Shown here: positions 1 to 6,244 of the stretch, piece by piece
Position numbering within the stretch: the first letter of the stretch is position 1
Layout of the letters: each line of letters starts with the position of its first letter
Assembly (NCBI GenBank): GCA_045650505.1
Contig: JAZRRE010000026.1
Span: forward strand, 1-18,364
Source: RGIG1681 sp045650505
GTDB taxonomy: Bacteria > Bacillota > Clostridia > Christensenellales > UBA1242
DNA: 18,364 bases
Reading direction: 5' to 3'
Notes under the pieces: generated by a model
What the model was told of the DNA's origin: nothing
Databases searched by the model: none
What the model saw: only the letters and a program-made list of their open reading frames with translations
Made by a program: the position numbers and the translations under genes

Positions 1-27
1 TGAATTTATAAAGGAAGTAGATATAAA

Positions 28-534
28 ATGAATACAGAATCTGAAAATCAAGTTATAGAAAAGGGTGGGTTATATGCAAGAAAATATAGAAAAAAGATTG
101 ATGTTATTGAAAGAAATGTTAAGCTTTCAGATGAAGAAAAATTAGAAGCTTTTGAAAAATTGCTTTATAAACTTCAAAAAACATATGATAACACTGATAT
201 TGATGCAGAACCATCTAAAGTTGCTGCACTTGTGATGTTTGCACTTGGAGTATCTTCAGCAAGTGAAATTTTTCAAAATTTTGTGGGAAGTGAAGCTTTT
301 CAAAGTTATGGAGATGTCGAACAATTCTTTGCTGGAGCAGGTTCTTTGTTTGGCAGTGCAGCGGTTGGTGTTTTGACTATGCTTGCGGCAAGTATTGCGA
401 TTGTTCCAGTGCAATTTCTTAAAGAAAAGTTGGCGGAGAAAAAATGTTCTTCATTGTTTGATGTTATTGAAGAATTAAAAAAGATAACTTATGAGTATAG
501 AGCAAAAATAAATGAACAAGCAAAGCAAAATTAA
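28..534 (+). CDS. Unknown protein with hydrophobic central region
   Basis: I recognise no family for this 168-residue protein. Residues 1-60 are charged and predicted helical (many K/E). Two hydrophobic stretches follow, at about 64-80 and 105-130, the second rich in Gly/Ala. The C-terminal 40 residues are again charged and helical. This suggests a small protein inserted in, or hairpinned into, the membrane, with cytosolic flanks and no signal peptide. The start is supported by AAGGAAG at 11-17, 10 nt before the ATG. A TGA at 1-3 could be the end of an upstream gene, so this may be the last gene of an operon that enters from outside the window. It converges on the lipoprotein gene and shares a terminator with it. 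The coding call is firm; the function is unknown. Confidence 0.75.
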   Translation: MNTESENQVIEKGGLYARKYRKKIDVIERNVKLSDEEKLEAFEKLLYKLQKTYDNTDIDAEPSKVAALVMFALGVSSASEIFQNFVGSEAFQSYGDVEQFFAGAGSLFGSAAVGVLTMLAASIAIVPVQFLKEKLAEKKCSSLFDVIEELKKITYEYRAKINEQAKQN

Positions 535-566
535 AAACATTTAAGTTTAAAATATTAAATTATAAT

Positions 567-600
567 AAAAAAACCACGGATATTTTCCGTGGTTTTTGTT
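567..600. terminator. Bidirectional rho-independent terminator
   Basis: The stem AACCACGGA/TCCGTGGTT (572-580 with 586-594) has a 5-nt loop and is flanked by A residues on the left and T residues on the right, so it can terminate transcription from both directions. It lies between the convergent + gene ending at 534 and the - gene ending at 617. Confidence 0.9.
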
Positions 601-616
601 TGAAAGATTTTAATAA

Positions 617-1225
617 TTAATAAGCCCTATGTTCTGCATAAAATTCTAAACCATAAATCATCCATCTAAAGTCAGTTGCGTTACCAGCATCATCTGCAAC
701 AGTTCCATTGATTGAATTGTTGATATCAAAAGTGATTGTGCAACCGGTTGCTGTTGCAACGGTTTTTTGAACTTCAACTTTGCAAAGAATTGAATCATCT
801 TTTTGAGGAATAAGTGAACAAGTTTCAGAAATTGTTTCGATTGCGTTTTGCTGACTGATTTTGTCTTCATCAACAAGGTTTGTAATTGTTACATTGACAA
901 CCATTTCAGATTTTGCATCTTGATTTGCATAAACATAAAAATAAATGCAATCAATATACATTTTATAAACCCAAGTACTTTTTGCTGTTACTCTAATTTC
1001 AGTGAAACAGTCAATATTTAGTGGGTCAGGGTCTTCTGCGATAAGTTCTTCAAATTTAATTTCTTTTGCTTTTGCGTTGTTATAAGTGTAAGCTGAAACA
1101 GTTTCTTCAAAATAAACGCTTGCATCTATTTTAGGAAGGTCTGAATCTTTTTTAGAACAACCACAAAACATAAGTGCTGGAACACAAATAAGTGCGACTA
1201 AAAGGTTTAAAATTTTGCGTTTCAT
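617..1225 (-). CDS. Putative lipoprotein of unknown function
   Basis: This 202-residue protein starts with a lipoprotein-type signal: MKRK, then a hydrophobic core (residues 5-20), then FCG-C with the likely lipidated Cys at residue 23, followed by SKKDSD. The residue at -3 is Phe instead of the usual Leu, so the lipobox is imperfect, although Cys21 and Cys23 are both close by. The mature part is rich in Thr, Val and Ile alternations and looks like an extracytoplasmic beta-strand domain; I recognise no family. The start is supported by AAAGGA 7 nt before the ATG on the minus strand. It begins 15 nt downstream of the signal peptidase I gene on the same strand, so the two are probably co-transcribed. 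Export and anchoring are inferred from the N-terminus only. Confidence 0.8.
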   Translation of the reverse strand: MKRKILNLLVALICVPALMFCGCSKKDSDLPKIDASVYFEETVSAYTYNNAKAKEIKFEELIAEDPDPLNIDCFTEIRVTAKSTWVYKMYIDCIYFYVYANQDAKSEMVVNVTITNLVDEDKISQQNAIETISETCSLIPQKDDSILCKVEVQKTVATATGCTITFDINNSINGTVADDAGNATDFRWMIYGLEFYAEHRAY

Positions 1226-1240
1226 AAAAGTATCCTTTGT

Positions 1241-2086
1241 TTAAGTTATAGATTTTAGTTTTAACCAGATTGCTTCGAAAATTGTTTTTCCATAAGGTAT
1301 TGTGAATCGAACACTGCCTGAAATATCGTTTATGTTAACGCAACCAAAAAATCTGCTGTCTTCAGAAACATTTCGATTGTCACCCATAACAAAATATGAA
1401 TTTTCAGGAACGGTGAATGAATAGCGTCTTTCTTCATCTGGAATGTTTATATCTTGTATGTTTTGAAAGATTTGTTCAAAATGAGCATATCCATTTATGT
1501 AAGTTACCATACTTTCTCTGTCATAAAACATTTCATTTGTAAGGTAAGATTCATCTAGCTCAACTGTTTTTCCATCTCTATTCTTCACGATTATATCATA
1601 ATAATATTTTTTTGGCAATAGCTCTGGTTCTTGATGTGTGAAATAAAATGTAACAATATCACCAGGGCAGGCAATTATTCGTTTTATCATTGATTTCACA
1701 TCTTGTTTTTCGGTTTTTTTAATATATTTATAATCAGTGTTTGCGACAATTACAATGTCATCGTGAAAATAATTATCTTTGCTTTTATAATAAACAATGT
1801 CACAATGAGAATCATCATGGTCACTTGTGATTGAAATATTCATTGTGGGTTGCATACTTGCACCAACAACCATTATTGGTGTGAGCAAAATTTGAAACAC
1901 AAAAACAAAACCCATAAAGACAACACCAAAAACAAGCATAAATTTAAAAGCTAAACTCTCGGTGTATAAGCCTTTTTTTTCAGGCTTAACTTCAATTTCA
2001 GGGGTGAGAAATTCAGTTTCTTGTGTTTTGGCATCAATAGGATTTAAACTGTTTGTTTCAGTTGTTTTTGTTTCTTCCATTTCCAT
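1241..2086 (-). CDS. lepB: Signal peptidase I
   Basis: This is the type I signal peptidase that cleaves signal peptides of secreted proteins at the outer face of the membrane. In the 281-residue protein, a polar, Thr/Glu-rich cytosolic tail (about 1-44) precedes one membrane span (about 47-70). The catalytic serine motif GASMQPT follows with Ser77, then the catalytic lysine Lys135 in IKRIIACPGD, and the conserved GDNRNVSEDSRFFG box (235-248). A single N-terminal span fits the Gram-positive type. An insert of about 60 residues between the Lys motif and the GDNR box includes the stretch 150-225. The ATG has no Shine-Dalgarno sequence but has overlapping -10-like boxes just upstream, so a leaderless or very short-leader message is likely; a second in-frame Met at residue 3 is an alternative start. 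The lipoprotein gene follows it after 15 nt. The tail is encoded over an A8 run inside a small inverted repeat. Confidence 0.93.
   Translation of the reverse strand: MEMEETKTTETNSLNPIDAKTQETEFLTPEIEVKPEKKGLYTESLAFKFMLVFGVVFMGFVFVFQILLTPIMVVGASMQPTMNISITSDHDDSHCDIVYYKSKDNYFHDDIVIVANTDYKYIKKTEKQDVKSMIKRIIACPGDIVTFYFTHQEPELLPKKYYYDIIVKNRDGKTVELDESYLTNEMFYDRESMVTYINGYAHFEQIFQNIQDINIPDEERRYSFTVPENSYFVMGDNRNVSEDSRFFGCVNINDISGSVRFTIPYGKTIFEAIWLKLKSIT
1967..1988. repeat. Inverted repeat enclosing an 8-nt homopolymer within lepB
   Basis: TAAGCC (1967-1972) and GGCTTA (1983-1988) are perfect inverted arms around a loop containing T8 (1973-1980), which is A8 on the coding strand. It lies in lepB codons about 34-41, between the cytosolic tail and the membrane span. 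The structure is plain in the sequence; any role (slippage, RNA hairpin) is speculation. Confidence 0.5.
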
Positions 2087-2094
2087 ATATAATA

Positions 2095-2126
2095 ATTATA
2101 TTATACTATTTAAATAAATTTATCAA
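2095..2126 (-). promoter_or_regulatory. Candidate lepB promoter, leaderless type
   Basis: On the minus strand, TTGATA (2126-2121) is followed by overlapping -10-like hexamers TATAAT at 2105-2100 (spacer 15) and TATAAT at 2100-2095 (spacer 20). Neither spacer is ideal. Transcription from the downstream box would start about 1-3 nt before, or at, the ATG at 2086; from the upstream box about 7 nt before it. No Shine-Dalgarno sequence lies between. Confidence 0.5.
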
Positions 2127-2178
2127 TATTTTTTAAATTAGTATAAAATAAATGTCTAAAAATAAAATAAATAATGTC

Positions 2179-2196
2179 ATTTTGTTGTAACAAAAT
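2179..2196. promoter_or_regulatory. Palindrome in divergent promoter region, possible operator
   Basis: ATTTTGTTGTAACAAAAT is a perfect 8+2+8 inverted repeat between the divergent lepB and methyltransferase-like genes. It lies 31 nt upstream of the -35 box of the rightward promoter and about 52 nt upstream of that of lepB. It looks like a dimeric regulator site, but AT-rich DNA makes chance palindromes common, and no regulator gene is nearby. Confidence 0.35.
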
Positions 2197-2227
2197 TATG
2201 AGTTTGATTTGTGAGAGTTATACATAA

Positions 2228-2256
2228 TTGACTAAATTTGTTTTTTGTGTTAAACT
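2228..2256 (+). promoter_or_regulatory. Extended -10 promoter, predicted to start at the ATG
   Basis: TTGACT (2228-2233), a 17-nt spacer, then TAAACT (2251-2256) preceded by TG at 2248-2249. The expected transcription start is about 2263-2264, which is the ATG of the downstream gene. There is no Shine-Dalgarno sequence, so a leaderless message is predicted. The TTG inside the -35 box could be read as an in-frame upstream start codon, but it cannot be used if transcription begins 35 nt later. Confidence 0.72.
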
Positions 2257-2263
2257 TGTGATT

Positions 2264-3244
2264 ATGAAAAGATTATATTACGCAACCTTTGAGAAAGGTT
2301 TAGATGAAATTGTTAAAAAAATTATTGCAAAACAAGATAAAAATGCTTTTATAAAAAGGCTTTACAGTGATGCTGTTTTGTTCTTTGCTGATGAGCATTT
2401 TGTGCTTGCTGGAAGCTGTTTTAAATCAGCTTATTTTGTTATTGATAGTTTGGTTAAAGAGGGCACAGGTGCTCTTAATTTTGCTATGAAGCATTTGCTT
2501 GAAAAGAAAGATTTGCATATTGTTTTTCCTAAAGATGTGAAAAAGTTTAAGGTGATATATTTAAAAGAAGATAGCAAAGTTATGACAGATGCTAAACTTA
2601 AACAAGCTGTTGAAGTGATGCTTGCAAGAAAAACAAAAAGACAAATCAGCTATTTGAATGGAACTGAAGAACTTGTGTTTTTAGCTAAAGAAGATGGAAT
2701 GAATCTCTTTATGAGAAAGCTTAATATTGAATCAGTTTATCAAAAGGTTAGAGGGCTTCAAATTGAACCAGAACTTGCTTATGTTTTGAACTTTATGTCA
2801 GAACCAGCACAAAACGAAGCGGTGGTTGACCCATTTGCTTATGATGGGGTGGTGGCTTATTCTAGAGCGCTTTCATTTAAAAAGGCAAATGTGATTGCAA
2901 ATGAAAAAGAAACTGAAAATGTTGCAGATATTAAAAAACTTGCAAAAAGTCTTAAAGAAAAGAGCTTTTCAGTGATGAATTATGACTTTTTAGATGATAA
3001 ATTTCCAATTAAATTTATTGATAAAATTGTTACTGTTTTGCCATCAATGAACTATGATTTTGATGTTAGTTTAACAAAATTGTATGAGAGTTTTATTAAT
3101 AAAATTTATAAATTAAATGTAAAAACTGTGGCTGTTTTGATGACAAAATCTATTGATATATTGCCACTACTTAAAGGAAAATATGAAGTTGAAATGAAAA
3201 TTTCAACACAAAGATACAATCTTTTTAAATTAAAAATAAAATAA
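2264..3244 (+). CDS. THUMP/RlmL-like methyltransferase homologue, motifs degenerate
   Basis: This 326-residue protein begins MKRLYYATFEKGLDEIV, the usual opening of THUMP-domain RNA guanine-N2 methyltransferases of the RlmL/Trm11/TrmN type. A basic middle section (about 90-150) would fit the THUMP region. Residues 189-198, DPFAYDGVVA, occupy the place of the SAM-binding DPFCGSGT motif but lack its Cys and Gly-Ser-Gly. The catalytic (N/D)PP(Y/F) motif seems replaced by VLPSMNYDF near 258-266. It is therefore either a divergent enzyme or an inactive RNA-binding relative. I chose ATG 2264 over an in-frame TTG at 2228 because the family opening fits and because a strong promoter predicts a transcript starting at this ATG. 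It stands alone and ends in a terminator shared with the convergent downstream gene. Assignment is by pattern recognition. Confidence 0.6.
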   Translation: MKRLYYATFEKGLDEIVKKIIAKQDKNAFIKRLYSDAVLFFADEHFVLAGSCFKSAYFVIDSLVKEGTGALNFAMKHLLEKKDLHIVFPKDVKKFKVIYLKEDSKVMTDAKLKQAVEVMLARKTKRQISYLNGTEELVFLAKEDGMNLFMRKLNIESVYQKVRGLQIEPELAYVLNFMSEPAQNEAVVDPFAYDGVVAYSRALSFKKANVIANEKETENVADIKKLAKSLKEKSFSVMNYDFLDDKFPIKFIDKIVTVLPSMNYDFDVSLTKLYESFINKIYKLNVKTVAVLMTKSIDILPLLKGKYEVEMKISTQRYNLFKLKIK

Positions 3245-3269
3245 AAACACTCAAAATTTGAGTGTTTTT
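3243..3269. terminator. Bidirectional rho-independent terminator
   Basis: The stem AAAAACACTCAA/TTGAGTGTTTTT has a 3-nt loop at 3255-3257 and A/T flanks suited to termination on both strands. It lies between the + gene ending at 3244 (overlapping its stop codon) and the convergent - gene ending at 3278. Confidence 0.9.
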
Positions 3270-3277
3270 ATTTGTGT

Positions 3278-3982
3278 TTATTTTGTTTCTTTTTGAGTTT
3301 TTTCTTCTTCAAGTTTATCTTTTTTTGCCTGCATTTCACTATGCTTATCATTCATTTGTTTTGCTGTTCTTAACACTAAAATATAAATGATTAAAATGCC
3401 TAAAATTGTTGTTATGATGTTTACAATTAAAAGCCTGAAAATTGCAAAAATTAAAGTTAAAATAACTGAAATAAAGCCGACAGAAAACATTACATTTCTT
3501 GCGTAAAAATGTGTTTGTTTCCACACAAATTCTGCTGATGTTGTGAGCTTGTTTTTGAATGGTGAAAATGCTTTGAATGGAAGGTATTTGATTTTGAGTC
3601 CGCCAAGCATAATGTAAGCAGAAAATGGCAAGAAATAGACAAGAGACATTGGAATTTCTGAAATAGCACCAACTTCAAAACTTTTAACACTTGCAACATA
3701 AATCATTATTAGCATATTTTCAAAAATGCAAGTGTAAAACATCATTTTTAAAAAGAAATTTAAATGTTCTTTATTTTTTGTAAGTTGAATAAATAACCAC
3801 AAAATTGTTGGAACAATACTGCATGCAAGTAAGAACCATTTTGAACCTAAAACTGCAATTTTTTCATTGAAACTAAAAAATAAAGGAACTTCGTTTGGTG
3901 TTTTGAAAATGAGTAAAAGCACACAAACTAGCAAGTTTGTTATTGCTATTATTGTTGTTTTAAAATCTATTTTTTTCATCAT
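3278..3982 (-). CDS. SdpI-like (DUF1648) integral membrane protein
   Basis: This 234-residue protein has about six hydrophobic spans (roughly 8-27, 47-67, 80-98, 110-129, 163-182 and 185-205). The segment EVPLFFSFNEKIAVLGSKW (31-49) matches the DUF1648 pattern of SdpI-type proteins, in which VPxHW...G..D.YGSK is usual. The later stretch at 136-158, ending EFVWKQTH, matches the SdpI C-terminal signature (P..G.RTPWTL...VW..TH) in a weakened form, with SPFKNKLTTSAEFVWKQTH. The C-terminus (206-234) is highly charged and probably coiled coil. SdpI of Bacillus subtilis is the immunity protein against the SdpC toxin and binds its regulator SdpR. No SdpC or SdpR gene is visible here, so the role is unknown. 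The start ATGATG lacks a Shine-Dalgarno sequence; a -35/-10 pair ends 6 nt before it, so the message may be leaderless. Confidence 0.68.
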   Translation of the reverse strand: MMKKIDFKTTIIAITNLLVCVLLLIFKTPNEVPLFFSFNEKIAVLGSKWFLLACSIVPTILWLFIQLTKNKEHLNFFLKMMFYTCIFENMLIMIYVASVKSFEVGAISEIPMSLVYFLPFSAYIMLGGLKIKYLPFKAFSPFKNKLTTSAEFVWKQTHFYARNVMFSVGFISVILTLIFAIFRLLIVNIITTILGILIIYILVLRTAKQMNDKHSEMQAKKDKLEEEKTQKETK

Positions 3983-3988
3983 AATTTA

Positions 3989-4017
3989 AGAGTAAATTTA
4001 TTTAAATATTTTGTCAA
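3989..4017 (-). promoter_or_regulatory. Candidate leaderless promoter of the SdpI-like gene
   Basis: On the minus strand, TTGACA (4017-4012), a 17-nt spacer, then TACTCT (3994-3989), which keeps the three most conserved -10 positions (T1, A2, T6). Only 6 nt separate it from the ATG at 3982, so transcription should begin at or next to the start codon. The -35 box directly follows the T tract of the upstream terminator. Confidence 0.6.
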
Positions 4018-4018
4018 T

Positions 4019-4048
4019 AAAAAAGAAGCAACTGAATGCTTCTTTTTT
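4019..4048 (-). terminator. Rho-independent terminator of the S66 peptidase gene
   Basis: The stem AAAAAAGAAGCA/TGCTTCTTTTTT has a 6-nt loop (4031-4036). It lies 17 nt downstream of the minus-strand stop at 4065, and its T tract runs straight into the -35 box TTGACA of the next gene. Confidence 0.88.
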
Positions 4049-4064
4049 GATTTATTAAATAAAT

Positions 4065-5144
4065 TTAATTTAATGCGGAATTTTTTATTATTATTGTTTT
4101 TGTGTTTGGGTTAAGTTCAATCTTTGCGCCAAGTGGCAAGATTGCGTGAGGATATGCGTGGCCTATATTTAAGTTATAAAAAACAGGGAAGTCGAATTCT
4201 GCAAGTTCTTCTTGTAAAACTTGTTTATATTCTTCGTAATAAACCTCATCGACAGGCTTGCCGCAAATGATTCCTGAAATTTGATTCATTATGCCCATTT
4301 CTTTGAATTTTTTAATGATATTTCTATATTTTTCAGGTGACATTTTTGCTGGACCTGTTTCAATAAGCATAATAGAATTTTTCCATTCTTCAAGGGTTGG
4401 AAGCACATTATAATCTTTTGCAATATCTTCAAAAATAGGGTAATTTTCAGTTTCAAAGAATGCAAAATCTGCAAGAATTTCAATGCAACCACCAAGAAGT
4501 TTTCCAGATACAATTTTATCGCCTTTTAAAACCTCATAACCTTTTGAATTGTCACGTTTTTCACGAAGTGTTCCAACTGCGTTTGGTGAGTAGTCGGCTC
4601 TATCTAAATACCAAACATCACTTGGTTTAACTTCATAGTTTGCTGGTGCATTAAAAAGATAATCAAAAGCATTTTTTGAATATTCAAGCATTTCAGGTTC
4701 AAACTCGGCAAGGTCGGTTAAAAAGGCTTGACCATAAAATGTTGTAAGACCAAGTTTGTTGAACATTAAGTGGTTTGTTGTTGAATCAGAAAATCCTAAA
4801 AATATTTTTGGATTATTTTTAACGTTTTCTTTGAAAATTTTATCGTTTAAAAGGTGAGGAAGAGCAAGGTAAGCATCTTCACCGCCAATTGCGCAAATGA
4901 TTGCTTTGATTTCATCATCAGCAAAAGCTTGTTTTAAATCTTCAGCTCTTTTTTCCGGGTGATTTTTAATATAGTCAAGGCCTTTCATTGAGTTTTCCAT
5001 AAATACAGGAACAAGTTCTAATTCTTTAAGGCGTTTTATTCCAAGGTCAAGTTCGTGCTTGATGAAAGATTCTCCCAAAATTCCACTAGAAAGGCTTACG
5101 ATTGCGACTTTGTCACCTTTTTTTAATCTGTTTGCTTTAATCAT
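4065..5144 (-). CDS. S66 family peptidase (LD-carboxypeptidase/MccF-like)
   Basis: This 359-residue protein belongs to the S66 serine peptidases, which include the murein-recycling LD-carboxypeptidase LdcA and the microcin C immunity protein MccF. Features seen are the N-terminal LKKGDKVAIVSLSSG (8-21), AIGGEDAYLALPHL (85-98), GFSDSTTNHL (117-126) with nucleophile Ser119, LIETGP with Glu262, and NIGHAYPHAILPLG with His329. Together these give the expected Ser-Glu-His triad. The stretch LKGDKIVSGKLLGGCIEIL (206-224) is also typical. Length is normal to slightly long for the family, as in the MccF branch. There is no signal peptide, so it acts in the cytosol. AAAGGAG lies 6 nt before the ATG. 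It follows the kinase-Nudix gene after 48 nt that contain a hairpin. Whether it cleaves cell-wall tetrapeptides or a nucleotide-peptide toxin cannot be told from sequence. Confidence 0.88.
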   Translation of the reverse strand: MIKANRLKKGDKVAIVSLSSGILGESFIKHELDLGIKRLKELELVPVFMENSMKGLDYIKNHPEKRAEDLKQAFADDEIKAIICAIGGEDAYLALPHLLNDKIFKENVKNNPKIFLGFSDSTTNHLMFNKLGLTTFYGQAFLTDLAEFEPEMLEYSKNAFDYLFNAPANYEVKPSDVWYLDRADYSPNAVGTLREKRDNSKGYEVLKGDKIVSGKLLGGCIEILADFAFFETENYPIFEDIAKDYNVLPTLEEWKNSIMLIETGPAKMSPEKYRNIIKKFKEMGIMNQISGIICGKPVDEVYYEEYKQVLQEELAEFDFPVFYNLNIGHAYPHAILPLGAKIELNPNTKTIIIKNSALN

Positions 5145-5171
5145 AGAAATCTCCTTTATTTTAATTTGATA

Positions 5172-5194
5172 AAAGGCAGAACTTATCTGCCTTT
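5172..5194 (-). terminator. Intercistronic hairpin, weak terminator or attenuator
   Basis: AAAGGCAGA and TCTGCCTTT form a 9-bp stem with a 5-nt loop (5181-5185). On the minus strand it begins inside the stop codon of the kinase-Nudix gene (5195-5193) and is followed by only four Ts. It probably reduces, rather than abolishes, read-through into the S66 peptidase gene, or it marks an mRNA processing point. Confidence 0.65.
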
Positions 5195-6125
5195 ATTTGT
5201 TTGAATTAGTTTCAATTTTGTGTTCAAGAATATTTAAATTGATGTCATATTTGAATGTGCCGGTTACATAGTTGCCTTTTAAAATTTCAGGAAGCCAATA
5301 ACTGTCATCAGGAAACATTCTTGTGTATGGAATTTTGTTAAGGTCAAACCAAACAGGTGCCATTTCTTCTGATTCGGTTGGTGTGCCTTCATAGTCTGTT
5401 GCTGTGAAAATGCTCATATTGACAATTGCGTGTTCACCTTTAACGTATTCATCAAAGTCAATTTCAGCACGTTTGTTTATTTTTAGAGGGGTGATGTTGA
5501 ATTCTTCTTGAGTTTCGCGAATTGCTGCTTCTTCAACTGATTCGTATGGTTCAACTTTTCCGCCAGCACCATTTAAAAGCCCTGCGCCAAACCCCCTTTT
5601 CTTTTTTGCAAGAAGAATTTGGTTGTCTTTTATGATGAATAGGAGGGTGGTTTTTAAATATCTCACAAAACCATCTTCTGTGCTTTTAATTATGACAATT
5701 TCATCAAAACCTTCTTCTCTTGTTGGATATGAAAAACTTTCAGCAAATTCGCGAATGACTTTTTCACCAACATTTCTTCTTCTTGAAGAATCTTGTTTTA
5801 TGCAAGTTTCAATAGAATTTTCAATGACAATAGCTTTTCTTCTTATGTTTAAATCTTCAAAGTGAGATAAAGCTCTTTTTCGATTTTCAATGCTGCTGTT
5901 AGTTGCATCGATTAAAACATCTTTTCCTTGTGATAAAAAGTTTCTGGCACGTGTGTAAAGTGTGTTGAAAACTTCATCGTTGTGGTCTTGGTCTTCTTCA
6001 AAGCCAAAGAGTTCTTTTCTAATCGCATCACTAGCTAAAACTTTTGTGCGACTATCTACTTTTGTTTTTGTATAGGTTGATTTTCCACTTCCTGGAAGTC
6101 CAACCATTAATGTTAGTGTGGTCAT
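5193..6125 (-). CDS. P-loop kinase fused to MTH1-like Nudix hydrolase
   Basis: This 310-residue protein has two domains. Residues 1-150 form an AAA_33/T4 Pnk-like kinase: Walker A GLPGSGKST (9-17), SDAIRKELFG (32-41), LIDATN (71-76) and an arginine-rich lid SRRRNVGEKVI (114-124). Residues 158-300 form a Nudix domain resembling 8-oxo-dGTP diphosphatase MTH1: KKRGFGAG (175-182), Asn185 in LNGAGGKV, the Nudix box 189-211 with RETQEE, GTPTESEEM, and FPDDSYW (271-277). In the box, Gly near the end is replaced by Asn210; the MTH1 base-binding Trp117 is Phe271, while the Asp pair is kept as Asp273/Asp274. The Nudix half likely sanitises an oxidised nucleotide; the kinase substrate is unknown. CGAGGAT lies 5 nt before the ATG. 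It is co-directional with the S66 peptidase gene downstream. Confidence 0.88.
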   Translation of the reverse strand: MTTLTLMVGLPGSGKSTYTKTKVDSRTKVLASDAIRKELFGFEEDQDHNDEVFNTLYTRARNFLSQGKDVLIDATNSSIENRKRALSHFEDLNIRRKAIVIENSIETCIKQDSSRRRNVGEKVIREFAESFSYPTREEGFDEIVIIKSTEDGFVRYLKTTLLFIIKDNQILLAKKKRGFGAGLLNGAGGKVEPYESVEEAAIRETQEEFNITPLKINKRAEIDFDEYVKGEHAIVNMSIFTATDYEGTPTESEEMAPVWFDLNKIPYTRMFPDDSYWLPEILKGNYVTGTFKYDINLNILEHKIETNSNK

Positions 6126-6157
6126 TTTGTATCCTCGTAAAATCTATTATCAATCAT

Positions 6158-6166
6158 AGTTTAGCA
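6158..6166 (-). promoter_or_regulatory. Extended -10 element upstream of the kinase-Nudix gene
   Basis: On the minus strand TGCTAAACT (6166-6158) is a TGN-extended -10 box. I see no good -35 box at the right distance. Predicted start is near 6151, giving a leader of about 26 nt that contains the GAGGAT ribosome site. Confidence 0.5.
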
Positions 6167-6244
6167 TAAATAAAAATTTAAGGCTAAAGAAAATTGCTTG
6201 TTTTTTGCGAAAATTTAATAATTTGTTGAAAATTTCATTATGTA

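Noticed and set aside
2228..2263. In-frame TTG start 12 codons upstream of the methyltransferase-like gene
   Set aside because: The TTG is part of a strong -35 box whose transcript should begin at about 2264, no ribosome site precedes it, and the family opening matches Met at 2264.
5623..5865. Plus-strand open frame opposite the kinase-Nudix gene
   Set aside because: It is antisense to motif-bearing codons, has no promoter or ribosome site, and gives no recognisable protein.
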